From Deltaproteobacteria bacterium (GTDB taxonomy: Bacteria > Desulfobacterota > Desulfuromonadia > Geobacterales > Pseudopelobacteraceae): a stretch of 18,166 nucleotides of DNA. The stretch spans positions 1 through 18,166 of the forward strand of contig JACRCG010000325.1 of the NCBI GenBank assembly GCA_016219145.1, read 5' to 3'. This document shows, in pieces, positions 1-7,466 of the stretch. The notes beneath the pieces were generated by a model. That model was not told where the DNA came from. It was given only the letters and a program-made list of their open reading frames with translations, and ran no database searches. A program made the position numbers and the translations under genes. The first letter of the stretch is position 1, and the number at the start of each line of letters is the position of its first letter.

Positions 1-708
1 AACATGTTGCCATGGACGGGTCGCCCCCGGGCTTCTTATTTCTACCGTTTCGTTGCGGCTCCAGGCCCGCATGCAGTCCGGGACAATCCTGTCAGCGGCC
101 CAGTCGCCGCCGCCGATGACATTACCCGCCCGCGCCGAAGCAATACGTATGGGCGACCCTTTGAAAAACGACTGCTGGTAGGACTTGATGATCATCTCGG
201 CCGCTGCCTTCGAACCGCTGTAGATATCCTTGCCCCCCAGATGATCGGTTTCCCGGTAGCCCCAGGCCCATTCCAGATTATCGTAGCACTTGTCGCTGGT
301 GATGATCACCGCCGTACAGGGGTGATTTGAGGCGCGCAAGCCTTCCAGAATGTTGGCCGTTCCGACTACGTTGGTGGTTATGGTTTCCAGTGGATTACGG
401 TAAGACAGGGAAACAATCGGCTGTGCCGCCAGATGGAACAGAAAATCAGGCCTGACTTCACAGATGATGCGGCTCATCTCTTCAGCCGAGCGAATATCCC
501 GTTCAAAATGGGTTACCCGTTTTTCCAACTGCAGTTCCCTGAATATCGAAGGCTCGGTCGGCACATCCTTGGATATTCCGTACACCGTGGCGCCCAGTTT
601 CTGCAGCCAGACCGTCAGCCAGCCCCCCTTGAAGCCGGTATTGCCGGTAACCATGACCTTGCTGTTTTTGAAAATATCACCGAACATCAGTCGTTCCATA
701 CCTTCCAT
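1..708 (-). CDS. rfbG: CDP-glucose 4,6-dehydratase, partial (3' end outside window)
   Basis: Converts CDP-glucose to CDP-4-keto-6-deoxyglucose, the branch point to CDP-linked dideoxy and branched sugars; cytosolic, NAD-dependent, SDR fold. I translated the minus strand from 708; the frame stays open to base 1, giving 236 residues of a family usually near 360. Visible are the Rossmann motif VTGNTGFKGGW (residues 20-30), the FHLAAQP segment, TSDKCYDN, the catalytic YSGSK (YxxxK) and RAGNVIGGGDWA, ending at RPWQHV. All are characteristic of RfbG. I chose the ATG at 708 because AGGAGA stands seven bases upstream; ATGs at 699 and 687 are weaker alternatives. The start lies inside the end of rfbF (22-bp overlap), so the two are probably translationally coupled. 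The catalytic half is intact; only the C-terminal part is missing from view. Confidence 0.95.
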   Translation of the reverse strand, partial: MEGMERLMFGDIFKNSKVMVTGNTGFKGGWLTVWLQKLGATVYGISKDVPTEPSIFRELQLEKRVTHFERDIRSAEEMSRIICEVRPDFLFHLAAQPIVSLSYRNPLETITTNVVGTANILEGLRASNHPCTAVIITSDKCYDNLEWAWGYRETDHLGGKDIYSGSKAAAEMIIKSYQQSFFKGSPIRIASARAGNVIGGGDWAADRIVPDCMRAWSRNETVEIRSPGATRPWQHV

Positions 709-1457
709 GGTGGATTCTCCTGCCACAGCTCTTCCAGATGGGACTTATCCCTGACCGTGTCCATGCACTGCCAGAACCCCTCATGCCTGTACGCCATCAG
801 CTGGCCGTCCAGCGCCAGGTTCTCCAGCGGTTTTCCTTCCAGCACATTGTCATCAGCGTCAAGATAGGAAAACACTTCCGGACCGAAAACAAAAAAACCG
901 CCGTTGACCCACCCTTCTCCGGTCTGCGGTTTCTCCTTGAAATTACTGACCCTGTCGCCTTCGAACTGCATCCCTCCGAACCTGGCGGACGGGCGCACCG
1001 CTGTAACAGTGGCAATCTTGCCGTGCGACTTGTGGAAATCCACCAGTCTGGCGATATCGACATTACAAACCCCGTCACCGTATGTAAGCATGAATGTCTC
1101 TTTGTTCAGACGATCCCTCAAGCGGTAGAGCCTGCCGCCGGTCATGCTGTTTGTCCCGGTATCTACAAGGTGGACCAGCCAGTCCCGCACCGCGCCGTTA
1201 CAGGCAGAAGCCTCGCCGGTCTTGAGATTGACGGTCAGGTCGCTCTGCAGGCGGTAGTAATTCAGGAAATACTCCTTGATGACCTCCCCCTTGTAGCCGA
1301 GGGCAACCATGAACTCGCGGAAACCATAGGCTCCGTAAATGTTCATGATGTGCCAGATAATCGGCCGCCCTCCGATCTCAACCATCGGTTTCGGCTTCAA
1401 AACTGTTTCCTCGCTGAGCCGGGTGCCGAGACCACCGGCAAGTATGACTGTTTTCAT
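687..1457 (-). CDS. rfbF: Glucose-1-phosphate cytidylyltransferase
   Basis: Makes CDP-glucose from CTP and glucose-1-phosphate, the first step of the CDP-6-deoxyhexose pathway. The 256-residue protein is full length for the family. It begins MKTVILAGGLGTRLSEET, the nucleotidyltransferase signature (GGLGTRL), followed by KPKPMVEIGGRPIIWHIM. It continues with the RfbF-typical YGDGVCNVD metal/nucleotide region (around residue 126), the NFKEKPQ segment and WVNGGFFVF. The ATG at 1457 has GGAG five bases upstream. It sits 48 bp downstream of the radical SAM gene and overlaps rfbG, its pathway partner, by 22 bp. Function is near certain; which final sugar is made depends on genes beyond the window. 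Confidence 0.97.
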   Translation of the reverse strand: MKTVILAGGLGTRLSEETVLKPKPMVEIGGRPIIWHIMNIYGAYGFREFMVALGYKGEVIKEYFLNYYRLQSDLTVNLKTGEASACNGAVRDWLVHLVDTGTNSMTGGRLYRLRDRLNKETFMLTYGDGVCNVDIARLVDFHKSHGKIATVTAVRPSARFGGMQFEGDRVSNFKEKPQTGEGWVNGGFFVFGPEVFSYLDADDNVLEGKPLENLALDGQLMAYRHEGFWQCMDTVRDKSHLEELWQENPPWKVWND

Positions 1458-1505
1458 AGTAACTCCATCATCGTTTTGAAGTAGGCGAAACGGTCCGACA
1501 ACTGG

Positions 1506-2981
1506 TCATGACTTGTTGAAAATGGACTTGACGAAATTTATCCCGCGTGTCGGCTGAAAGATCAGCCTGACGATGCGTTTCAGTGTCCTTGCAGGATTGG
1601 CAAGGGCGTTTCTGAATTCGATATAGAGCATCCCTTTGAAAAGCATCTTCTTCAGGTCATTCTCGTCCCACTCCGGAGTCCGGATCAGATAGCTCCTGAT
1701 AAAGAGATCGTCCAGCGAAAAAGGCTTGAAAAAATAGCCGTTCCTGACGCAGTCATCATAGAGCTGCGTGCCTGGGTAAGGCGTCGCAACCGATATGTGC
1801 GGTGTAAAACATCCGCATTCTGCCGCGAAACGGAATGACTTCCACATATCATCGATCGTTTCACCCGGCATTCCCATCACCAGGAACATGGAGTGTTCCA
1901 GGCCGATTTTCTGACAATGCTGTATCAGTCGTTTTACCTTGCCCAGATCGAGCGGTTTTCTGATGATCTTGTCCAGCACCCGCTGCGAGCCGCTTTCCAC
2001 CGGGAAATTCAGTTTGACACAGCCCGATTTTTTCATCAGGTCAATCATCTCTTCATCCATCGACCAGACGCCCGCGCCGTTCGGAGTGTCCCAGACGAAG
2101 TTGAACTCCTCCTCGATCATCCGCGAAAACAGGAGCTTGGCCCGCCTGGCGTCGGCAGTCACGTTGTCATCCTCGAACAGCAGTTCCTCGATGCCGTAGG
2201 TCTCCTTCAACAGCCGCATCTCTTCCAGAACGTTCTCGACCGACCTCATCCGGTATTTTTTCCCCCAGACCTGGTGAGCGCTGCAGAATGTGCATTTGGC
2301 GGGACAGCCGCGCGACGTGATGATGGCGCTGAACCTGCTCTTGTGCCTCGTGCCGTGAGACGCCTCCAGTCCGAAGTACTTGTCAAGCTCCATCAGGTGA
2401 TAGGCCGGAAAAGAGATCGAATCGAGGTTCATGATCAGCTTCAGCTTGGGATTAATCCGCAGCTGGCCGCCGACCTTCCACCCCAGGCCGTCAATGGCTC
2501 CGACATCGCTGTCATTCTGCAGGGCCTCGTAAAGTTCCCGGAACGACTCCTCAGCCTCTCCCACCAGAAGATAGTCACAGTTGGCGTCGGCAAGCACCTC
2601 CTCGGGACAGACCGAGGCATGCGGCCCACCGGCCACAACGACAATGTGCGGATCGACACCTTTTACCAGTTCAAACATCTGGTGGTAGATCCGGTATTGG
2701 CGGCTGAACTGGCAGTTGATTCCGACCATGTCCGGCTTGAACTCGCGGATAATCTCCCTGATCCGTTCGTCCGGCAGTCCTACACGCAGGAGATGTTCGT
2801 CCTCATCCTCCTCATGGTCCCAGCCCTGCATCAGACAATCAACGATCTTTACATTGATACCGGACTTCTCCGCCACCGAGGCCAGATAACCAAGTCCCAT
2901 CGGCGGCAGCGGATTTATATCCCGCCAGGCCCGCATCGTAAAGGCCGGCGGTGCGATAAGAAGAATTTTCTCGATTTTCAT
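1506..2981 (-). CDS. B12-binding-domain radical SAM protein (BchE/HpnP-like architecture)
   Basis: 491 residues. The N-terminal ~160 residues look like a cobalamin-binding Rossmann domain: MKIEKILLIAPP at the start, PPMGLGYLASVAE, and VVAGGPHASVCPEEVL with LVGEAEESF around residues 117-147. The radical SAM core follows, with the Fe-S cluster motif C226-x3-C230-x2-C233 inside TSRGCPAKCTFCS, then LLFEDDN and ETYGIEELLFEDDN-type strands and a later GMPGET loop. Such proteins use S-adenosylmethionine and often cobalamin for methylation or other radical chemistry on unactivated carbon; the substrate cannot be read from sequence. Its ATG overlaps the stop of the GT4 gene by 4 bp (ATGA), tying it to the glycan operon. 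Modification of a sugar or of the lipid carrier is a guess from context. Confidence 0.9.
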   Translation of the reverse strand: MKIEKILLIAPPAFTMRAWRDINPLPPMGLGYLASVAEKSGINVKIVDCLMQGWDHEEDEDEHLLRVGLPDERIREIIREFKPDMVGINCQFSRQYRIYHQMFELVKGVDPHIVVVAGGPHASVCPEEVLADANCDYLLVGEAEESFRELYEALQNDSDVGAIDGLGWKVGGQLRINPKLKLIMNLDSISFPAYHLMELDKYFGLEASHGTRHKSRFSAIITSRGCPAKCTFCSAHQVWGKKYRMRSVENVLEEMRLLKETYGIEELLFEDDNVTADARRAKLLFSRMIEEEFNFVWDTPNGAGVWSMDEEMIDLMKKSGCVKLNFPVESGSQRVLDKIIRKPLDLGKVKRLIQHCQKIGLEHSMFLVMGMPGETIDDMWKSFRFAAECGCFTPHISVATPYPGTQLYDDCVRNGYFFKPFSLDDLFIRSYLIRTPEWDENDLKKMLFKGMLYIEFRNALANPARTLKRIVRLIFQPTRGINFVKSIFNKS

Positions 2982-4243
2982 GCGTTCTCCCGCTCGGCGC
3001 CGTGCCGATCATTACCTGGCGCTTCCATCCGGTGAATCATATCGGCATAACGACCGGACATCCGCTCGGCGGTGAAACAGTTCCGGAAGCGCTGATAGCC
3101 TCTTTCGGCCTGCTCCGTGCGCAGATTTTCGTCCTGTAGCAGCCTGATGATGCGCCGGGCAAACTCCTCCGGGTCGCGACTGTCGACGCAGTAGCCCCCC
3201 TCGCCGTCAGCCACGACCTCCGGAATCCCGCCGATATTGGTCGCCACAACCGGGACATGGTGGGCCATCGCTTCCACACTGGTAAAACCGAAGGACTCGT
3301 ACTCCTGCGAGGCTACCACCAGGACATCGGCATGATCCAGAAGATGGGAAAGATCCTTCCTGAAATCCATCAGGTGAACGCTCTTTTCCAGCTGGAAATC
3401 GCTGACGTACCTGCGCACCAGCTTTATCTCATGCGGAAAGCCGAAACCGCAGATCAACAGGTGTGCATCCGGAACTTCCGCCAGCACCTTCCGGAAGGCC
3501 TGAAACAGGAAGTGGTGCCCCTTGCGCGGCTCATAGGTGGCAAGCATGAGGCAGAGCGGCGTTAGGGGAGATATGCCGATCTCCTCCCTGATATTGACTT
3601 CCGTCACCGGCTGAACCGGCATGACGTTCAGGCCGTTGTGAATATAGGTGGTTGTCTTCTTACTGAAAATCACCGGCCGCAAGGCCATCGATTCCGCAGC
3701 GGCGCGTGAGACGGTCACAAAGAAAGCGGTGAAGCGCGCAACAACAACGTCAACCAGATAATCCTGCACCCGGACATGCCACGGAGACGGTTCCACCAGA
3801 TTGTGAAAATTGTGGATGCCAAGTGGCTTGCCGCGCAGCAGACCCCAGGCAATGGAAGCTGCCCGGCACGACTCACCGCCAGGGTAACCGCCGTTGATTA
3901 TCATCATCCTGTCCGGGTCTGTTTGCCGGAATAACTTGCGAAACTCCAGGACATTGAAAGCCATTACCAGATAGCGGAAAAGCGGAGAAACCAGCTTCCT
4001 GAGCTGATCCAGGGAGCGGTTCCTGCTCTCGTCCGTCATAACGTTGCGATAAGTTGGCACAGTATGCCTGATTATTTCGCAAGGCCGCGCCACGTTCTGT
4101 TCAACGATATCAAGCCCCGGATAATTGGCATTGGCGATCAGGACGAAAGTGTCATCCTGGTATGGCCAGTGGTTGATCAGATTGACGATAAAAGTGTCAA
4201 CCCCGCCGCAATCATAAATTTCTGTGAAGAGCCCGATTTTCAA
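2978..4243 (-). CDS. Glycosyltransferase, family 4 (GT-B fold)
   Basis: A retaining GT-B glycosyltransferase, expected to transfer a sugar from a nucleotide donor to a lipid-linked glycan at the cytoplasmic membrane. From the start chosen here it has 421 residues. The N-terminal domain opens LKIGLFTEIYDCGGVDTF with the acceptor-side glycine pair. The C-terminal donor domain carries LATYEPRKGH and the GT4 signature E316-SFGFTSV-E324 (ExFGxxxxE), then AMAHHVPVVATNIGGIPEVV. The frame stays open to a GTG at 4264, but I prefer the TTG at 4243. It has AGGAGAG six bases upstream, leaves the family-typical start and forms a TTGA overlap with the preceding methyltransferase stop. Donor and acceptor sugars are not predictable. 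Confidence 0.92.
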   Translation of the reverse strand: MKIGLFTEIYDCGGVDTFIVNLINHWPYQDDTFVLIANANYPGLDIVEQNVARPCEIIRHTVPTYRNVMTDESRNRSLDQLRKLVSPLFRYLVMAFNVLEFRKLFRQTDPDRMMIINGGYPGGESCRAASIAWGLLRGKPLGIHNFHNLVEPSPWHVRVQDYLVDVVVARFTAFFVTVSRAAAESMALRPVIFSKKTTTYIHNGLNVMPVQPVTEVNIREEIGISPLTPLCLMLATYEPRKGHHFLFQAFRKVLAEVPDAHLLICGFGFPHEIKLVRRYVSDFQLEKSVHLMDFRKDLSHLLDHADVLVVASQEYESFGFTSVEAMAHHVPVVATNIGGIPEVVADGEGGYCVDSRDPEEFARRIIRLLQDENLRTEQAERGYQRFRNCFTAERMSGRYADMIHRMEAPGNDRHGAERENA

Positions 4244-4986
4244 GGCGCACTCTCCTCGCCGCACAGAGCCGGGTCGGCCTGTTTACTGATGACGAACAGG
4301 AGCGCTTCGGCCATGCGCGCCTCCGGTGAAATCTTCCGGTAAAAGAAATGCAACAGACCGACAAAAGCGCTGTGCAGTATCAGGCTCTTCAGGTTACGCG
4401 GAAATTGGACCGGGGCGCAGAAGTGCTTCTCCTCCAGGCGCAGGCCGGTTTTTTTCAAGTGTTCCTCAAACAGCCAGTCGGTCAGCAATGTCTGATGTCC
4501 GGTTTCCCAATACAAAAATGGGCTCCAGTTGGCGAAGGTGCCGTCCTTGGCAAAAGAGCGGATGGACCAGTACAGATAACTATTGGGGAACGAGATGAAA
4601 ATCGGAGTCTCCGCGCTGGCTATCAGTCTGAGCTGACGAAGGAAGTGCAGCGGGTTTTCCAGATGTTCAATGACCTCCAGCGCAACAATCGCATCGTACT
4701 TTTGCCCGGCCAGGCGACCGGCAAAGTCGGTATTGAAATCCAGCTCCAACTTTTCTGAATCAAGCGCAAAGGTATCGAGGGAGAGGTCTACCGAAGTGGT
4801 CGTGAAGCCGTGGTCGTGCAGTCTCCTGGTAAAAGCGCCGGAACCACAGCCGAGATCGAGGATATGCCCATTCTGCCCGCACCGTTTTCGAACCACCTCC
4901 ATGGCGTACTCGTGCAGTCCCTGTGCCGCATGGATGGTTATTCCGGCGTAGTTGTATGTCGTCTCTGTCTTGTGCTTCTGCTTCAC
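4240..4986 (-). CDS. Class I SAM-dependent methyltransferase (UbiG-like)
   Basis: A 248-residue soluble methyltransferase with a Rossmann fold. SAM-binding motif I is ILDLGCGSG at residues 42-50, motif II is SVDLS at about 65-69, and the post-II region reads VALEVIEHLENPLHFLRQL at 101-119, typical of UbiG/Methyltransf_11-23 proteins. The C-terminal third has no recognisable domain. The start is a GTG at 4986 with AGAGG six bases upstream; no better ATG exists upstream. It lies 16 bp after the previous methyltransferase and overlaps the GT4 gene by 4 bp. O-methylation of a glycan residue or of the chain terminus is inferred from the neighbourhood; the substrate is unknown. Confidence 0.88.
   Translation of the reverse strand: MKQKHKTETTYNYAGITIHAAQGLHEYAMEVVRKRCGQNGHILDLGCGSGAFTRRLHDHGFTTTSVDLSLDTFALDSEKLELDFNTDFAGRLAGQKYDAIVALEVIEHLENPLHFLRQLRLIASAETPIFISFPNSYLYWSIRSFAKDGTFANWSPFLYWETGHQTLLTDWLFEEHLKKTGLRLEEKHFCAPVQFPRNLKSLILHSAFVGLLHFFYRKISPEARMAEALLFVISKQADPALCGEESAP
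4244..4256 (-). promoter_or_regulatory. Ribosome binding site deciding a TTG start
   Basis: On the minus strand AGGAGAG is followed by six bases and then TTG at 4243-4241. It lies within the last codons of the upstream methyltransferase, whose TGA shares bases with the TTG. This is the arrangement of translationally coupled genes and argues against the GTG at 4264. Confidence 0.7.
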
Positions 4987-5002
4987 GATAAACCTCTAAC
5001 TC

Positions 5003-5830
5003 CTACGGATTCAGAATATGTTCCCTGTTGAACGTCGCCACGCAGTAATAGCTCCCCGGTCCGAAAAGAGCGATGTACACCTTTTTTGGCACAATCCTGC
5101 TGGCGATCATACGGAAAGATTTGATCGCATACCTGATCAGGGTCGAACGCAAGGATAGCTTCTGAGCCAGAGGCGGGTAGCTGTCCCTGAAATCGTAGAT
5201 ATGGGTTCCCTCGGCCAGCGGCGTCAGACCGATGGCTCTGATAAAGTAGTACACCGTCTGCACATTGAACTCCCGCAGGTGTCCGTTTGCCTGTTTAGTG
5301 GACGGGTACTCCTTTGTCCTGGAATAGTTATCCAGCAGGTTGGCCTCAATCGGAAGCTTGATGATGAAAAGGTCGGAAAGCTCCGAAAGCTTGATCATCA
5401 GCTTCTTGCAGTCCGGCACATGCTCCAGCAGGTCGATCAGCAGGATGCAGTCTACACGGCCCTCCGTAGCTGCTCGCATAACTTCAAGGTTTTCATCAAT
5501 GTCGAGGCTTTCCAGACGCTGGAACTGTAGTTGTTCATTGCTGTAGTTGCTAACGGCATGCTTCACGGCTGACTCGGAAAAGTCAAAGCCGTAAGCCTTC
5601 TTCAGCCCTGCCCGTTCAGAGAAATTCTGGAGCGGTTTGCCGTAGCCGCAACCGAAATCTATCGCTGTCTCCAGCTTCAGATCGCTTATGACCGGCAATC
5701 CCTCAAGAATCACATCGATCTTGCGGACGGCCGCCTCATTGTCATAGGCGATCCTGTCGGCCGATTTGTCCGACCATGACCGGTAGAACTCTTCCTGGCT
5801 TTTGTTCACAGTTTTATCATCCCTGTTCAT
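5003..5830 (-). CDS. Class I SAM-dependent methyltransferase, intact copy
   Basis: 275 residues. Motif I is AIDFGCGYG at residues 56-64, followed by AYGFDFSESAV and the acidic/His segment CILLIDLLEHVPDCKKL. The N-terminal ~60 residues are shared almost exactly with a broken copy at 7282-7466; this one alone carries the rest of the protein. The ATG at 5830 has only a modest ribosome site (GGCGG, four bases upstream). In the undisturbed order this gene would have followed the flippase with a 14-bp overlap. Upstream now lie a flippase remnant and the inserted ATPase gene, so expression depends on read-through from those or on an unseen promoter. Substrate unknown; the tight linkage to glycosyl-transfer genes suggests glycan methylation. 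Confidence 0.88.
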   Translation of the reverse strand: MNRDDKTVNKSQEEFYRSWSDKSADRIAYDNEAAVRKIDVILEGLPVISDLKLETAIDFGCGYGKPLQNFSERAGLKKAYGFDFSESAVKHAVSNYSNEQLQFQRLESLDIDENLEVMRAATEGRVDCILLIDLLEHVPDCKKLMIKLSELSDLFIIKLPIEANLLDNYSRTKEYPSTKQANGHLREFNVQTVYYFIRAIGLTPLAEGTHIYDFRDSYPPLAQKLSLRSTLIRYAIKSFRMIASRIVPKKVYIALFGPGSYYCVATFNREHILNP

Positions 5831-5999
5831 TTGACCGCCGTTTCCAAAACGTCTGGCGAACTATCTGTTTCAACTCATCTCTCCCGACACCCGCAAGGCC
5901 GGGGGCTGCAACTGCCAGGGCAAAAACAAACAGCAGGTAGAGCAGGCCGGAAAGTCCAAACGTATTGCTGCCGTGAAAACTGCCGGGTCTATCCGGACA
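5646..5999. repeat. Long direct repeat, copy A (354 bp)
   Basis: Aligned by eye with 7282-7636 at a constant offset of 1636 (1637 after an indel near 5956). I count nine substitutions and one missing base, about 97% identity. Both edges are sharp: no matching bases continue left of 5646 or right of 5999. It spans the first 185 bp of the methyltransferase gene and the last ~180 bp of the flippase gene. The insert 6000-7281 lies between the two copies. Confidence 0.97.
5817..5999 (-). pseudogene. 3' remnant of the flippase gene, frameshifted
   Basis: This matches the last 60 codons and stop of the flippase at 7453-9060, from the VRIDPAVF segment to the end. It begins abruptly at the repeat edge, has no start codon or ribosome site, and lacks one base near 5956 so the frame is broken. 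It is a non-coding leftover of the duplication and shows that the flippase originally stood directly before the methyltransferase at 5830. Confidence 0.93.
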
Positions 6000-6005
6000 T
6001 ATTTG

Positions 6006-7175
6006 CTATACTGTCTCGGCAAGTTCGGCAATCTCTTTCCAGGAGACAACATGTGTATTAGTTCTAGCCTGTGAATCATCCCCGCCATAAACCAGTCGCG
6101 CAGGACCTGAGGCAGGGCCGACAAGATGCTGCCATTTTCTGAGCGCATTGAAATAATCGGAAGTAATCGTCTTTCCGGATTTAATTTCAATAGGGAAAAG
6201 CTGTTCACCCACTTCGGCAACAACATCCACTTCATTGCCCGCACTGTCACGCCAAAAATAAAGGTTTGACGTAAGCCCCCTGTTAAGCCGTCCCTTAAGC
6301 AGCTCGGAAACAACCCAGGTTTCAAACAACGCACCGCGCATGGCATGAATCGTAACCTGACTGCTTTCATAAATACCGAGAAGCCAGGAAACCAGTCCCG
6401 TGTCATAAAAATATAGTTTCGGCGACTTCGTCATACGCTTGTTAAAATTGCGATAGTGCGGCTGTAGAAAAAAGATAAGATAACTCGCCTCAAGAACCGA
6501 GAGCCAGGCTTTAGCCGTATTATGCGTAATTCCACAGTCGTTTGCCAGTGACGAGAGATTCACCAGCTGGCCTGTTCTGGCAGCGCACATTCTCAGAAAA
6601 AGCTGGAATGACTTCAAATCACGAACATTGACAAGCTGGCGGAGATCACGTTCGACATAGGTCAGCACATAACCGGGATACCAATCCGCTGGTTGGACCT
6701 CACGATCATAGAGGGGCGGGTATGAACCGGAATAGATTGCGTCCTCAATTGTGACCGGCGCTTTTCCGGCATCAACAAGTTCACCGGATGAAAACGGTAA
6801 CAGCTGAACCAGACCAACACGCCCTGCCAGTGACTGCGTTATGTTCGATAGCAGCCCAAACTGTTGGGAACCGGTCAATACATACAGCCCCACCCTGCCA
6901 TCAAGATCAACAATAGTCTGTATGTAGGAGAACAGATCAGGACAGCGCTGCACTTCATCGAGGATTGCGCCGTCAGGAAAACGGGCCAGAAAAGCACGTG
7001 GATCACTCTCGGCGAAAAGCCTTGCATCCGGGTCTTCCAACGATACATATGGTTTGCCGGGGAAAACCGACCGTGCAAGCGTAGTCTTGCCGGACTGTCG
7101 TGGCCCGGTAATGGCCACAACCGGATATCCCCGGGACAGTCGTAATACGGTTTCAGATGCTTTGCGATTGATCAT
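6006..7175 (-). CDS. AAA ATPase of the AAA_14 / DUF4143 family
   Basis: 389 residues, full length for this family. The ATPase half shows Walker A GPRQSGKTT (24-32), Walker B AILDEVQ (70-76), sensor LTGSQQF (100-106) and SLAGRVGLVQLLPFS (115-129) with a probable arginine finger. The DUF4143 half has YVERDLRQLVNVRDL (about 173-187), a helix-turn-helix-like stretch (LSSLANDCGITHNTAKAWLSVLEAS) and LYFYDTGLVSWLLGI. It ends with an endonuclease-like pattern: E285, D317 in NEVDVV, and E330-I-K332 in FPIEIKSG. Family function is unsettled. It has no evident role in glycan synthesis and sits between duplicated ends, so it looks like a passenger. The ATG at 7175 has AGGTG six bases upstream. Odd: the stop codon abuts the repeat edge. 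Confidence 0.93.
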   Translation of the reverse strand: MINRKASETVLRLSRGYPVVAITGPRQSGKTTLARSVFPGKPYVSLEDPDARLFAESDPRAFLARFPDGAILDEVQRCPDLFSYIQTIVDLDGRVGLYVLTGSQQFGLLSNITQSLAGRVGLVQLLPFSSGELVDAGKAPVTIEDAIYSGSYPPLYDREVQPADWYPGYVLTYVERDLRQLVNVRDLKSFQLFLRMCAARTGQLVNLSSLANDCGITHNTAKAWLSVLEASYLIFFLQPHYRNFNKRMTKSPKLYFYDTGLVSWLLGIYESSQVTIHAMRGALFETWVVSELLKGRLNRGLTSNLYFWRDSAGNEVDVVAEVGEQLFPIEIKSGKTITSDYFNALRKWQHLVGPASGPARLVYGGDDSQARTNTHVVSWKEIAELAETV

Positions 7176-7189
7176 AGCTTACACCTACG

Positions 7190-7228
7190 GCAAATTTTGC
7201 AAATTGTCAATTCAATTTACAATTTACA
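7190..7228. promoter_or_regulatory. Possible operator: four iterated AT-rich half-sites upstream of the ATPase gene
   Basis: Two copies of gcaaatt (from 7190 and 7199) face two of caatttaca (7213-7221 and 7220-7228). The inner pair forms an imperfect inverted repeat, tgcaaattg / caatttaca with a 6-base spacer and 8 of 9 positions pairing. The cluster lies 15-53 bases before the ATPase start, where an operator would sit. This is sequence observation only; no known regulator site is recognised. A TTGACA on the minus strand (7210-7205) lies inside it, without a convincing -10 box. Confidence 0.4.
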
Positions 7229-7250
7229 AGACATCGGAATAACATATTGA

Positions 7251-7466
7251 TTACATTCTACAAACCAGCGATCCATCAACACCGCAGCCGAAATCTATCA
7301 CTGTCTCCAGCTTCAGCTCGCTTATGACCGGCAATCCCTCAAGAATCACATCGATCTTGCGGACGGCCGCCTCATTGTCATAAGCGATTCTGTCGGTCGA
7401 TTTGTCCGACCATGACCGGTAGAACTCTTCCTGGCTTTTGTTCACAGTTTTGTCATCCCTGTTCAT
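7251..7466 (-). pseudogene. 5' fragment of the methyltransferase gene
   Basis: The first ~62 codons match the methyltransferase at 5003-5830, with three amino-acid changes (T for A24, E for D50, V for A56). The homology stops inside motif I (after IDFGCG), and nine unrelated residues from the insert lead to a TAA at 7251. Without the rest of the Rossmann fold it cannot be active. Its ATG at 7466 still overlaps the flippase stop by 14 bp, preserving the original gene junction. Seven of the nine substitutions between the repeat copies fall in this part. Confidence 0.93.

Larger units (their letters stand above)
6000..7281. other. 1.28-kb inserted segment between long direct repeats
   Basis: This is unique sequence framed by repeat copies A and B. 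It holds one gene (the ATPase, whose stop is only six bases from the left edge) and about 100 AT-rich bases upstream of it. The ends show no terminal inverted repeats, no transposase and no short target duplication. A standard insertion sequence is therefore excluded on visible evidence. It most likely arrived by recombination that also duplicated, or brought in, the adjoining 355 bp. Confidence 0.75.

Noticed and set aside
1458..1505. A terminator or promoter in the 48-bp gap before rfbF
   Set aside because: I see no GC-rich hairpin with a T run and no convincing -35/-10 pair, only the rfbF ribosome site.
1893..3035. A 380-codon open frame on the plus strand
   Set aside because: It is the antisense shadow of the radical SAM gene, with no recognisable motif and no ribosome site of note.
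7182..7210. A sigma-70 promoter from TTGACA (7210-7205) with TAGGTG at 17-bp spacing
   Set aside because: The supposed -10 box is poor, would place transcription start at the ATG, and is better read as the ribosome binding site of the ATPase gene.
6000..7281. The ATPase segment as a classical insertion sequence or integron cassette
   Set aside because: There is no transposase or integrase, no terminal inverted repeats at 6000 or 7281, and the flanking duplication of about 355 bp is far longer than an insertion sequence creates.
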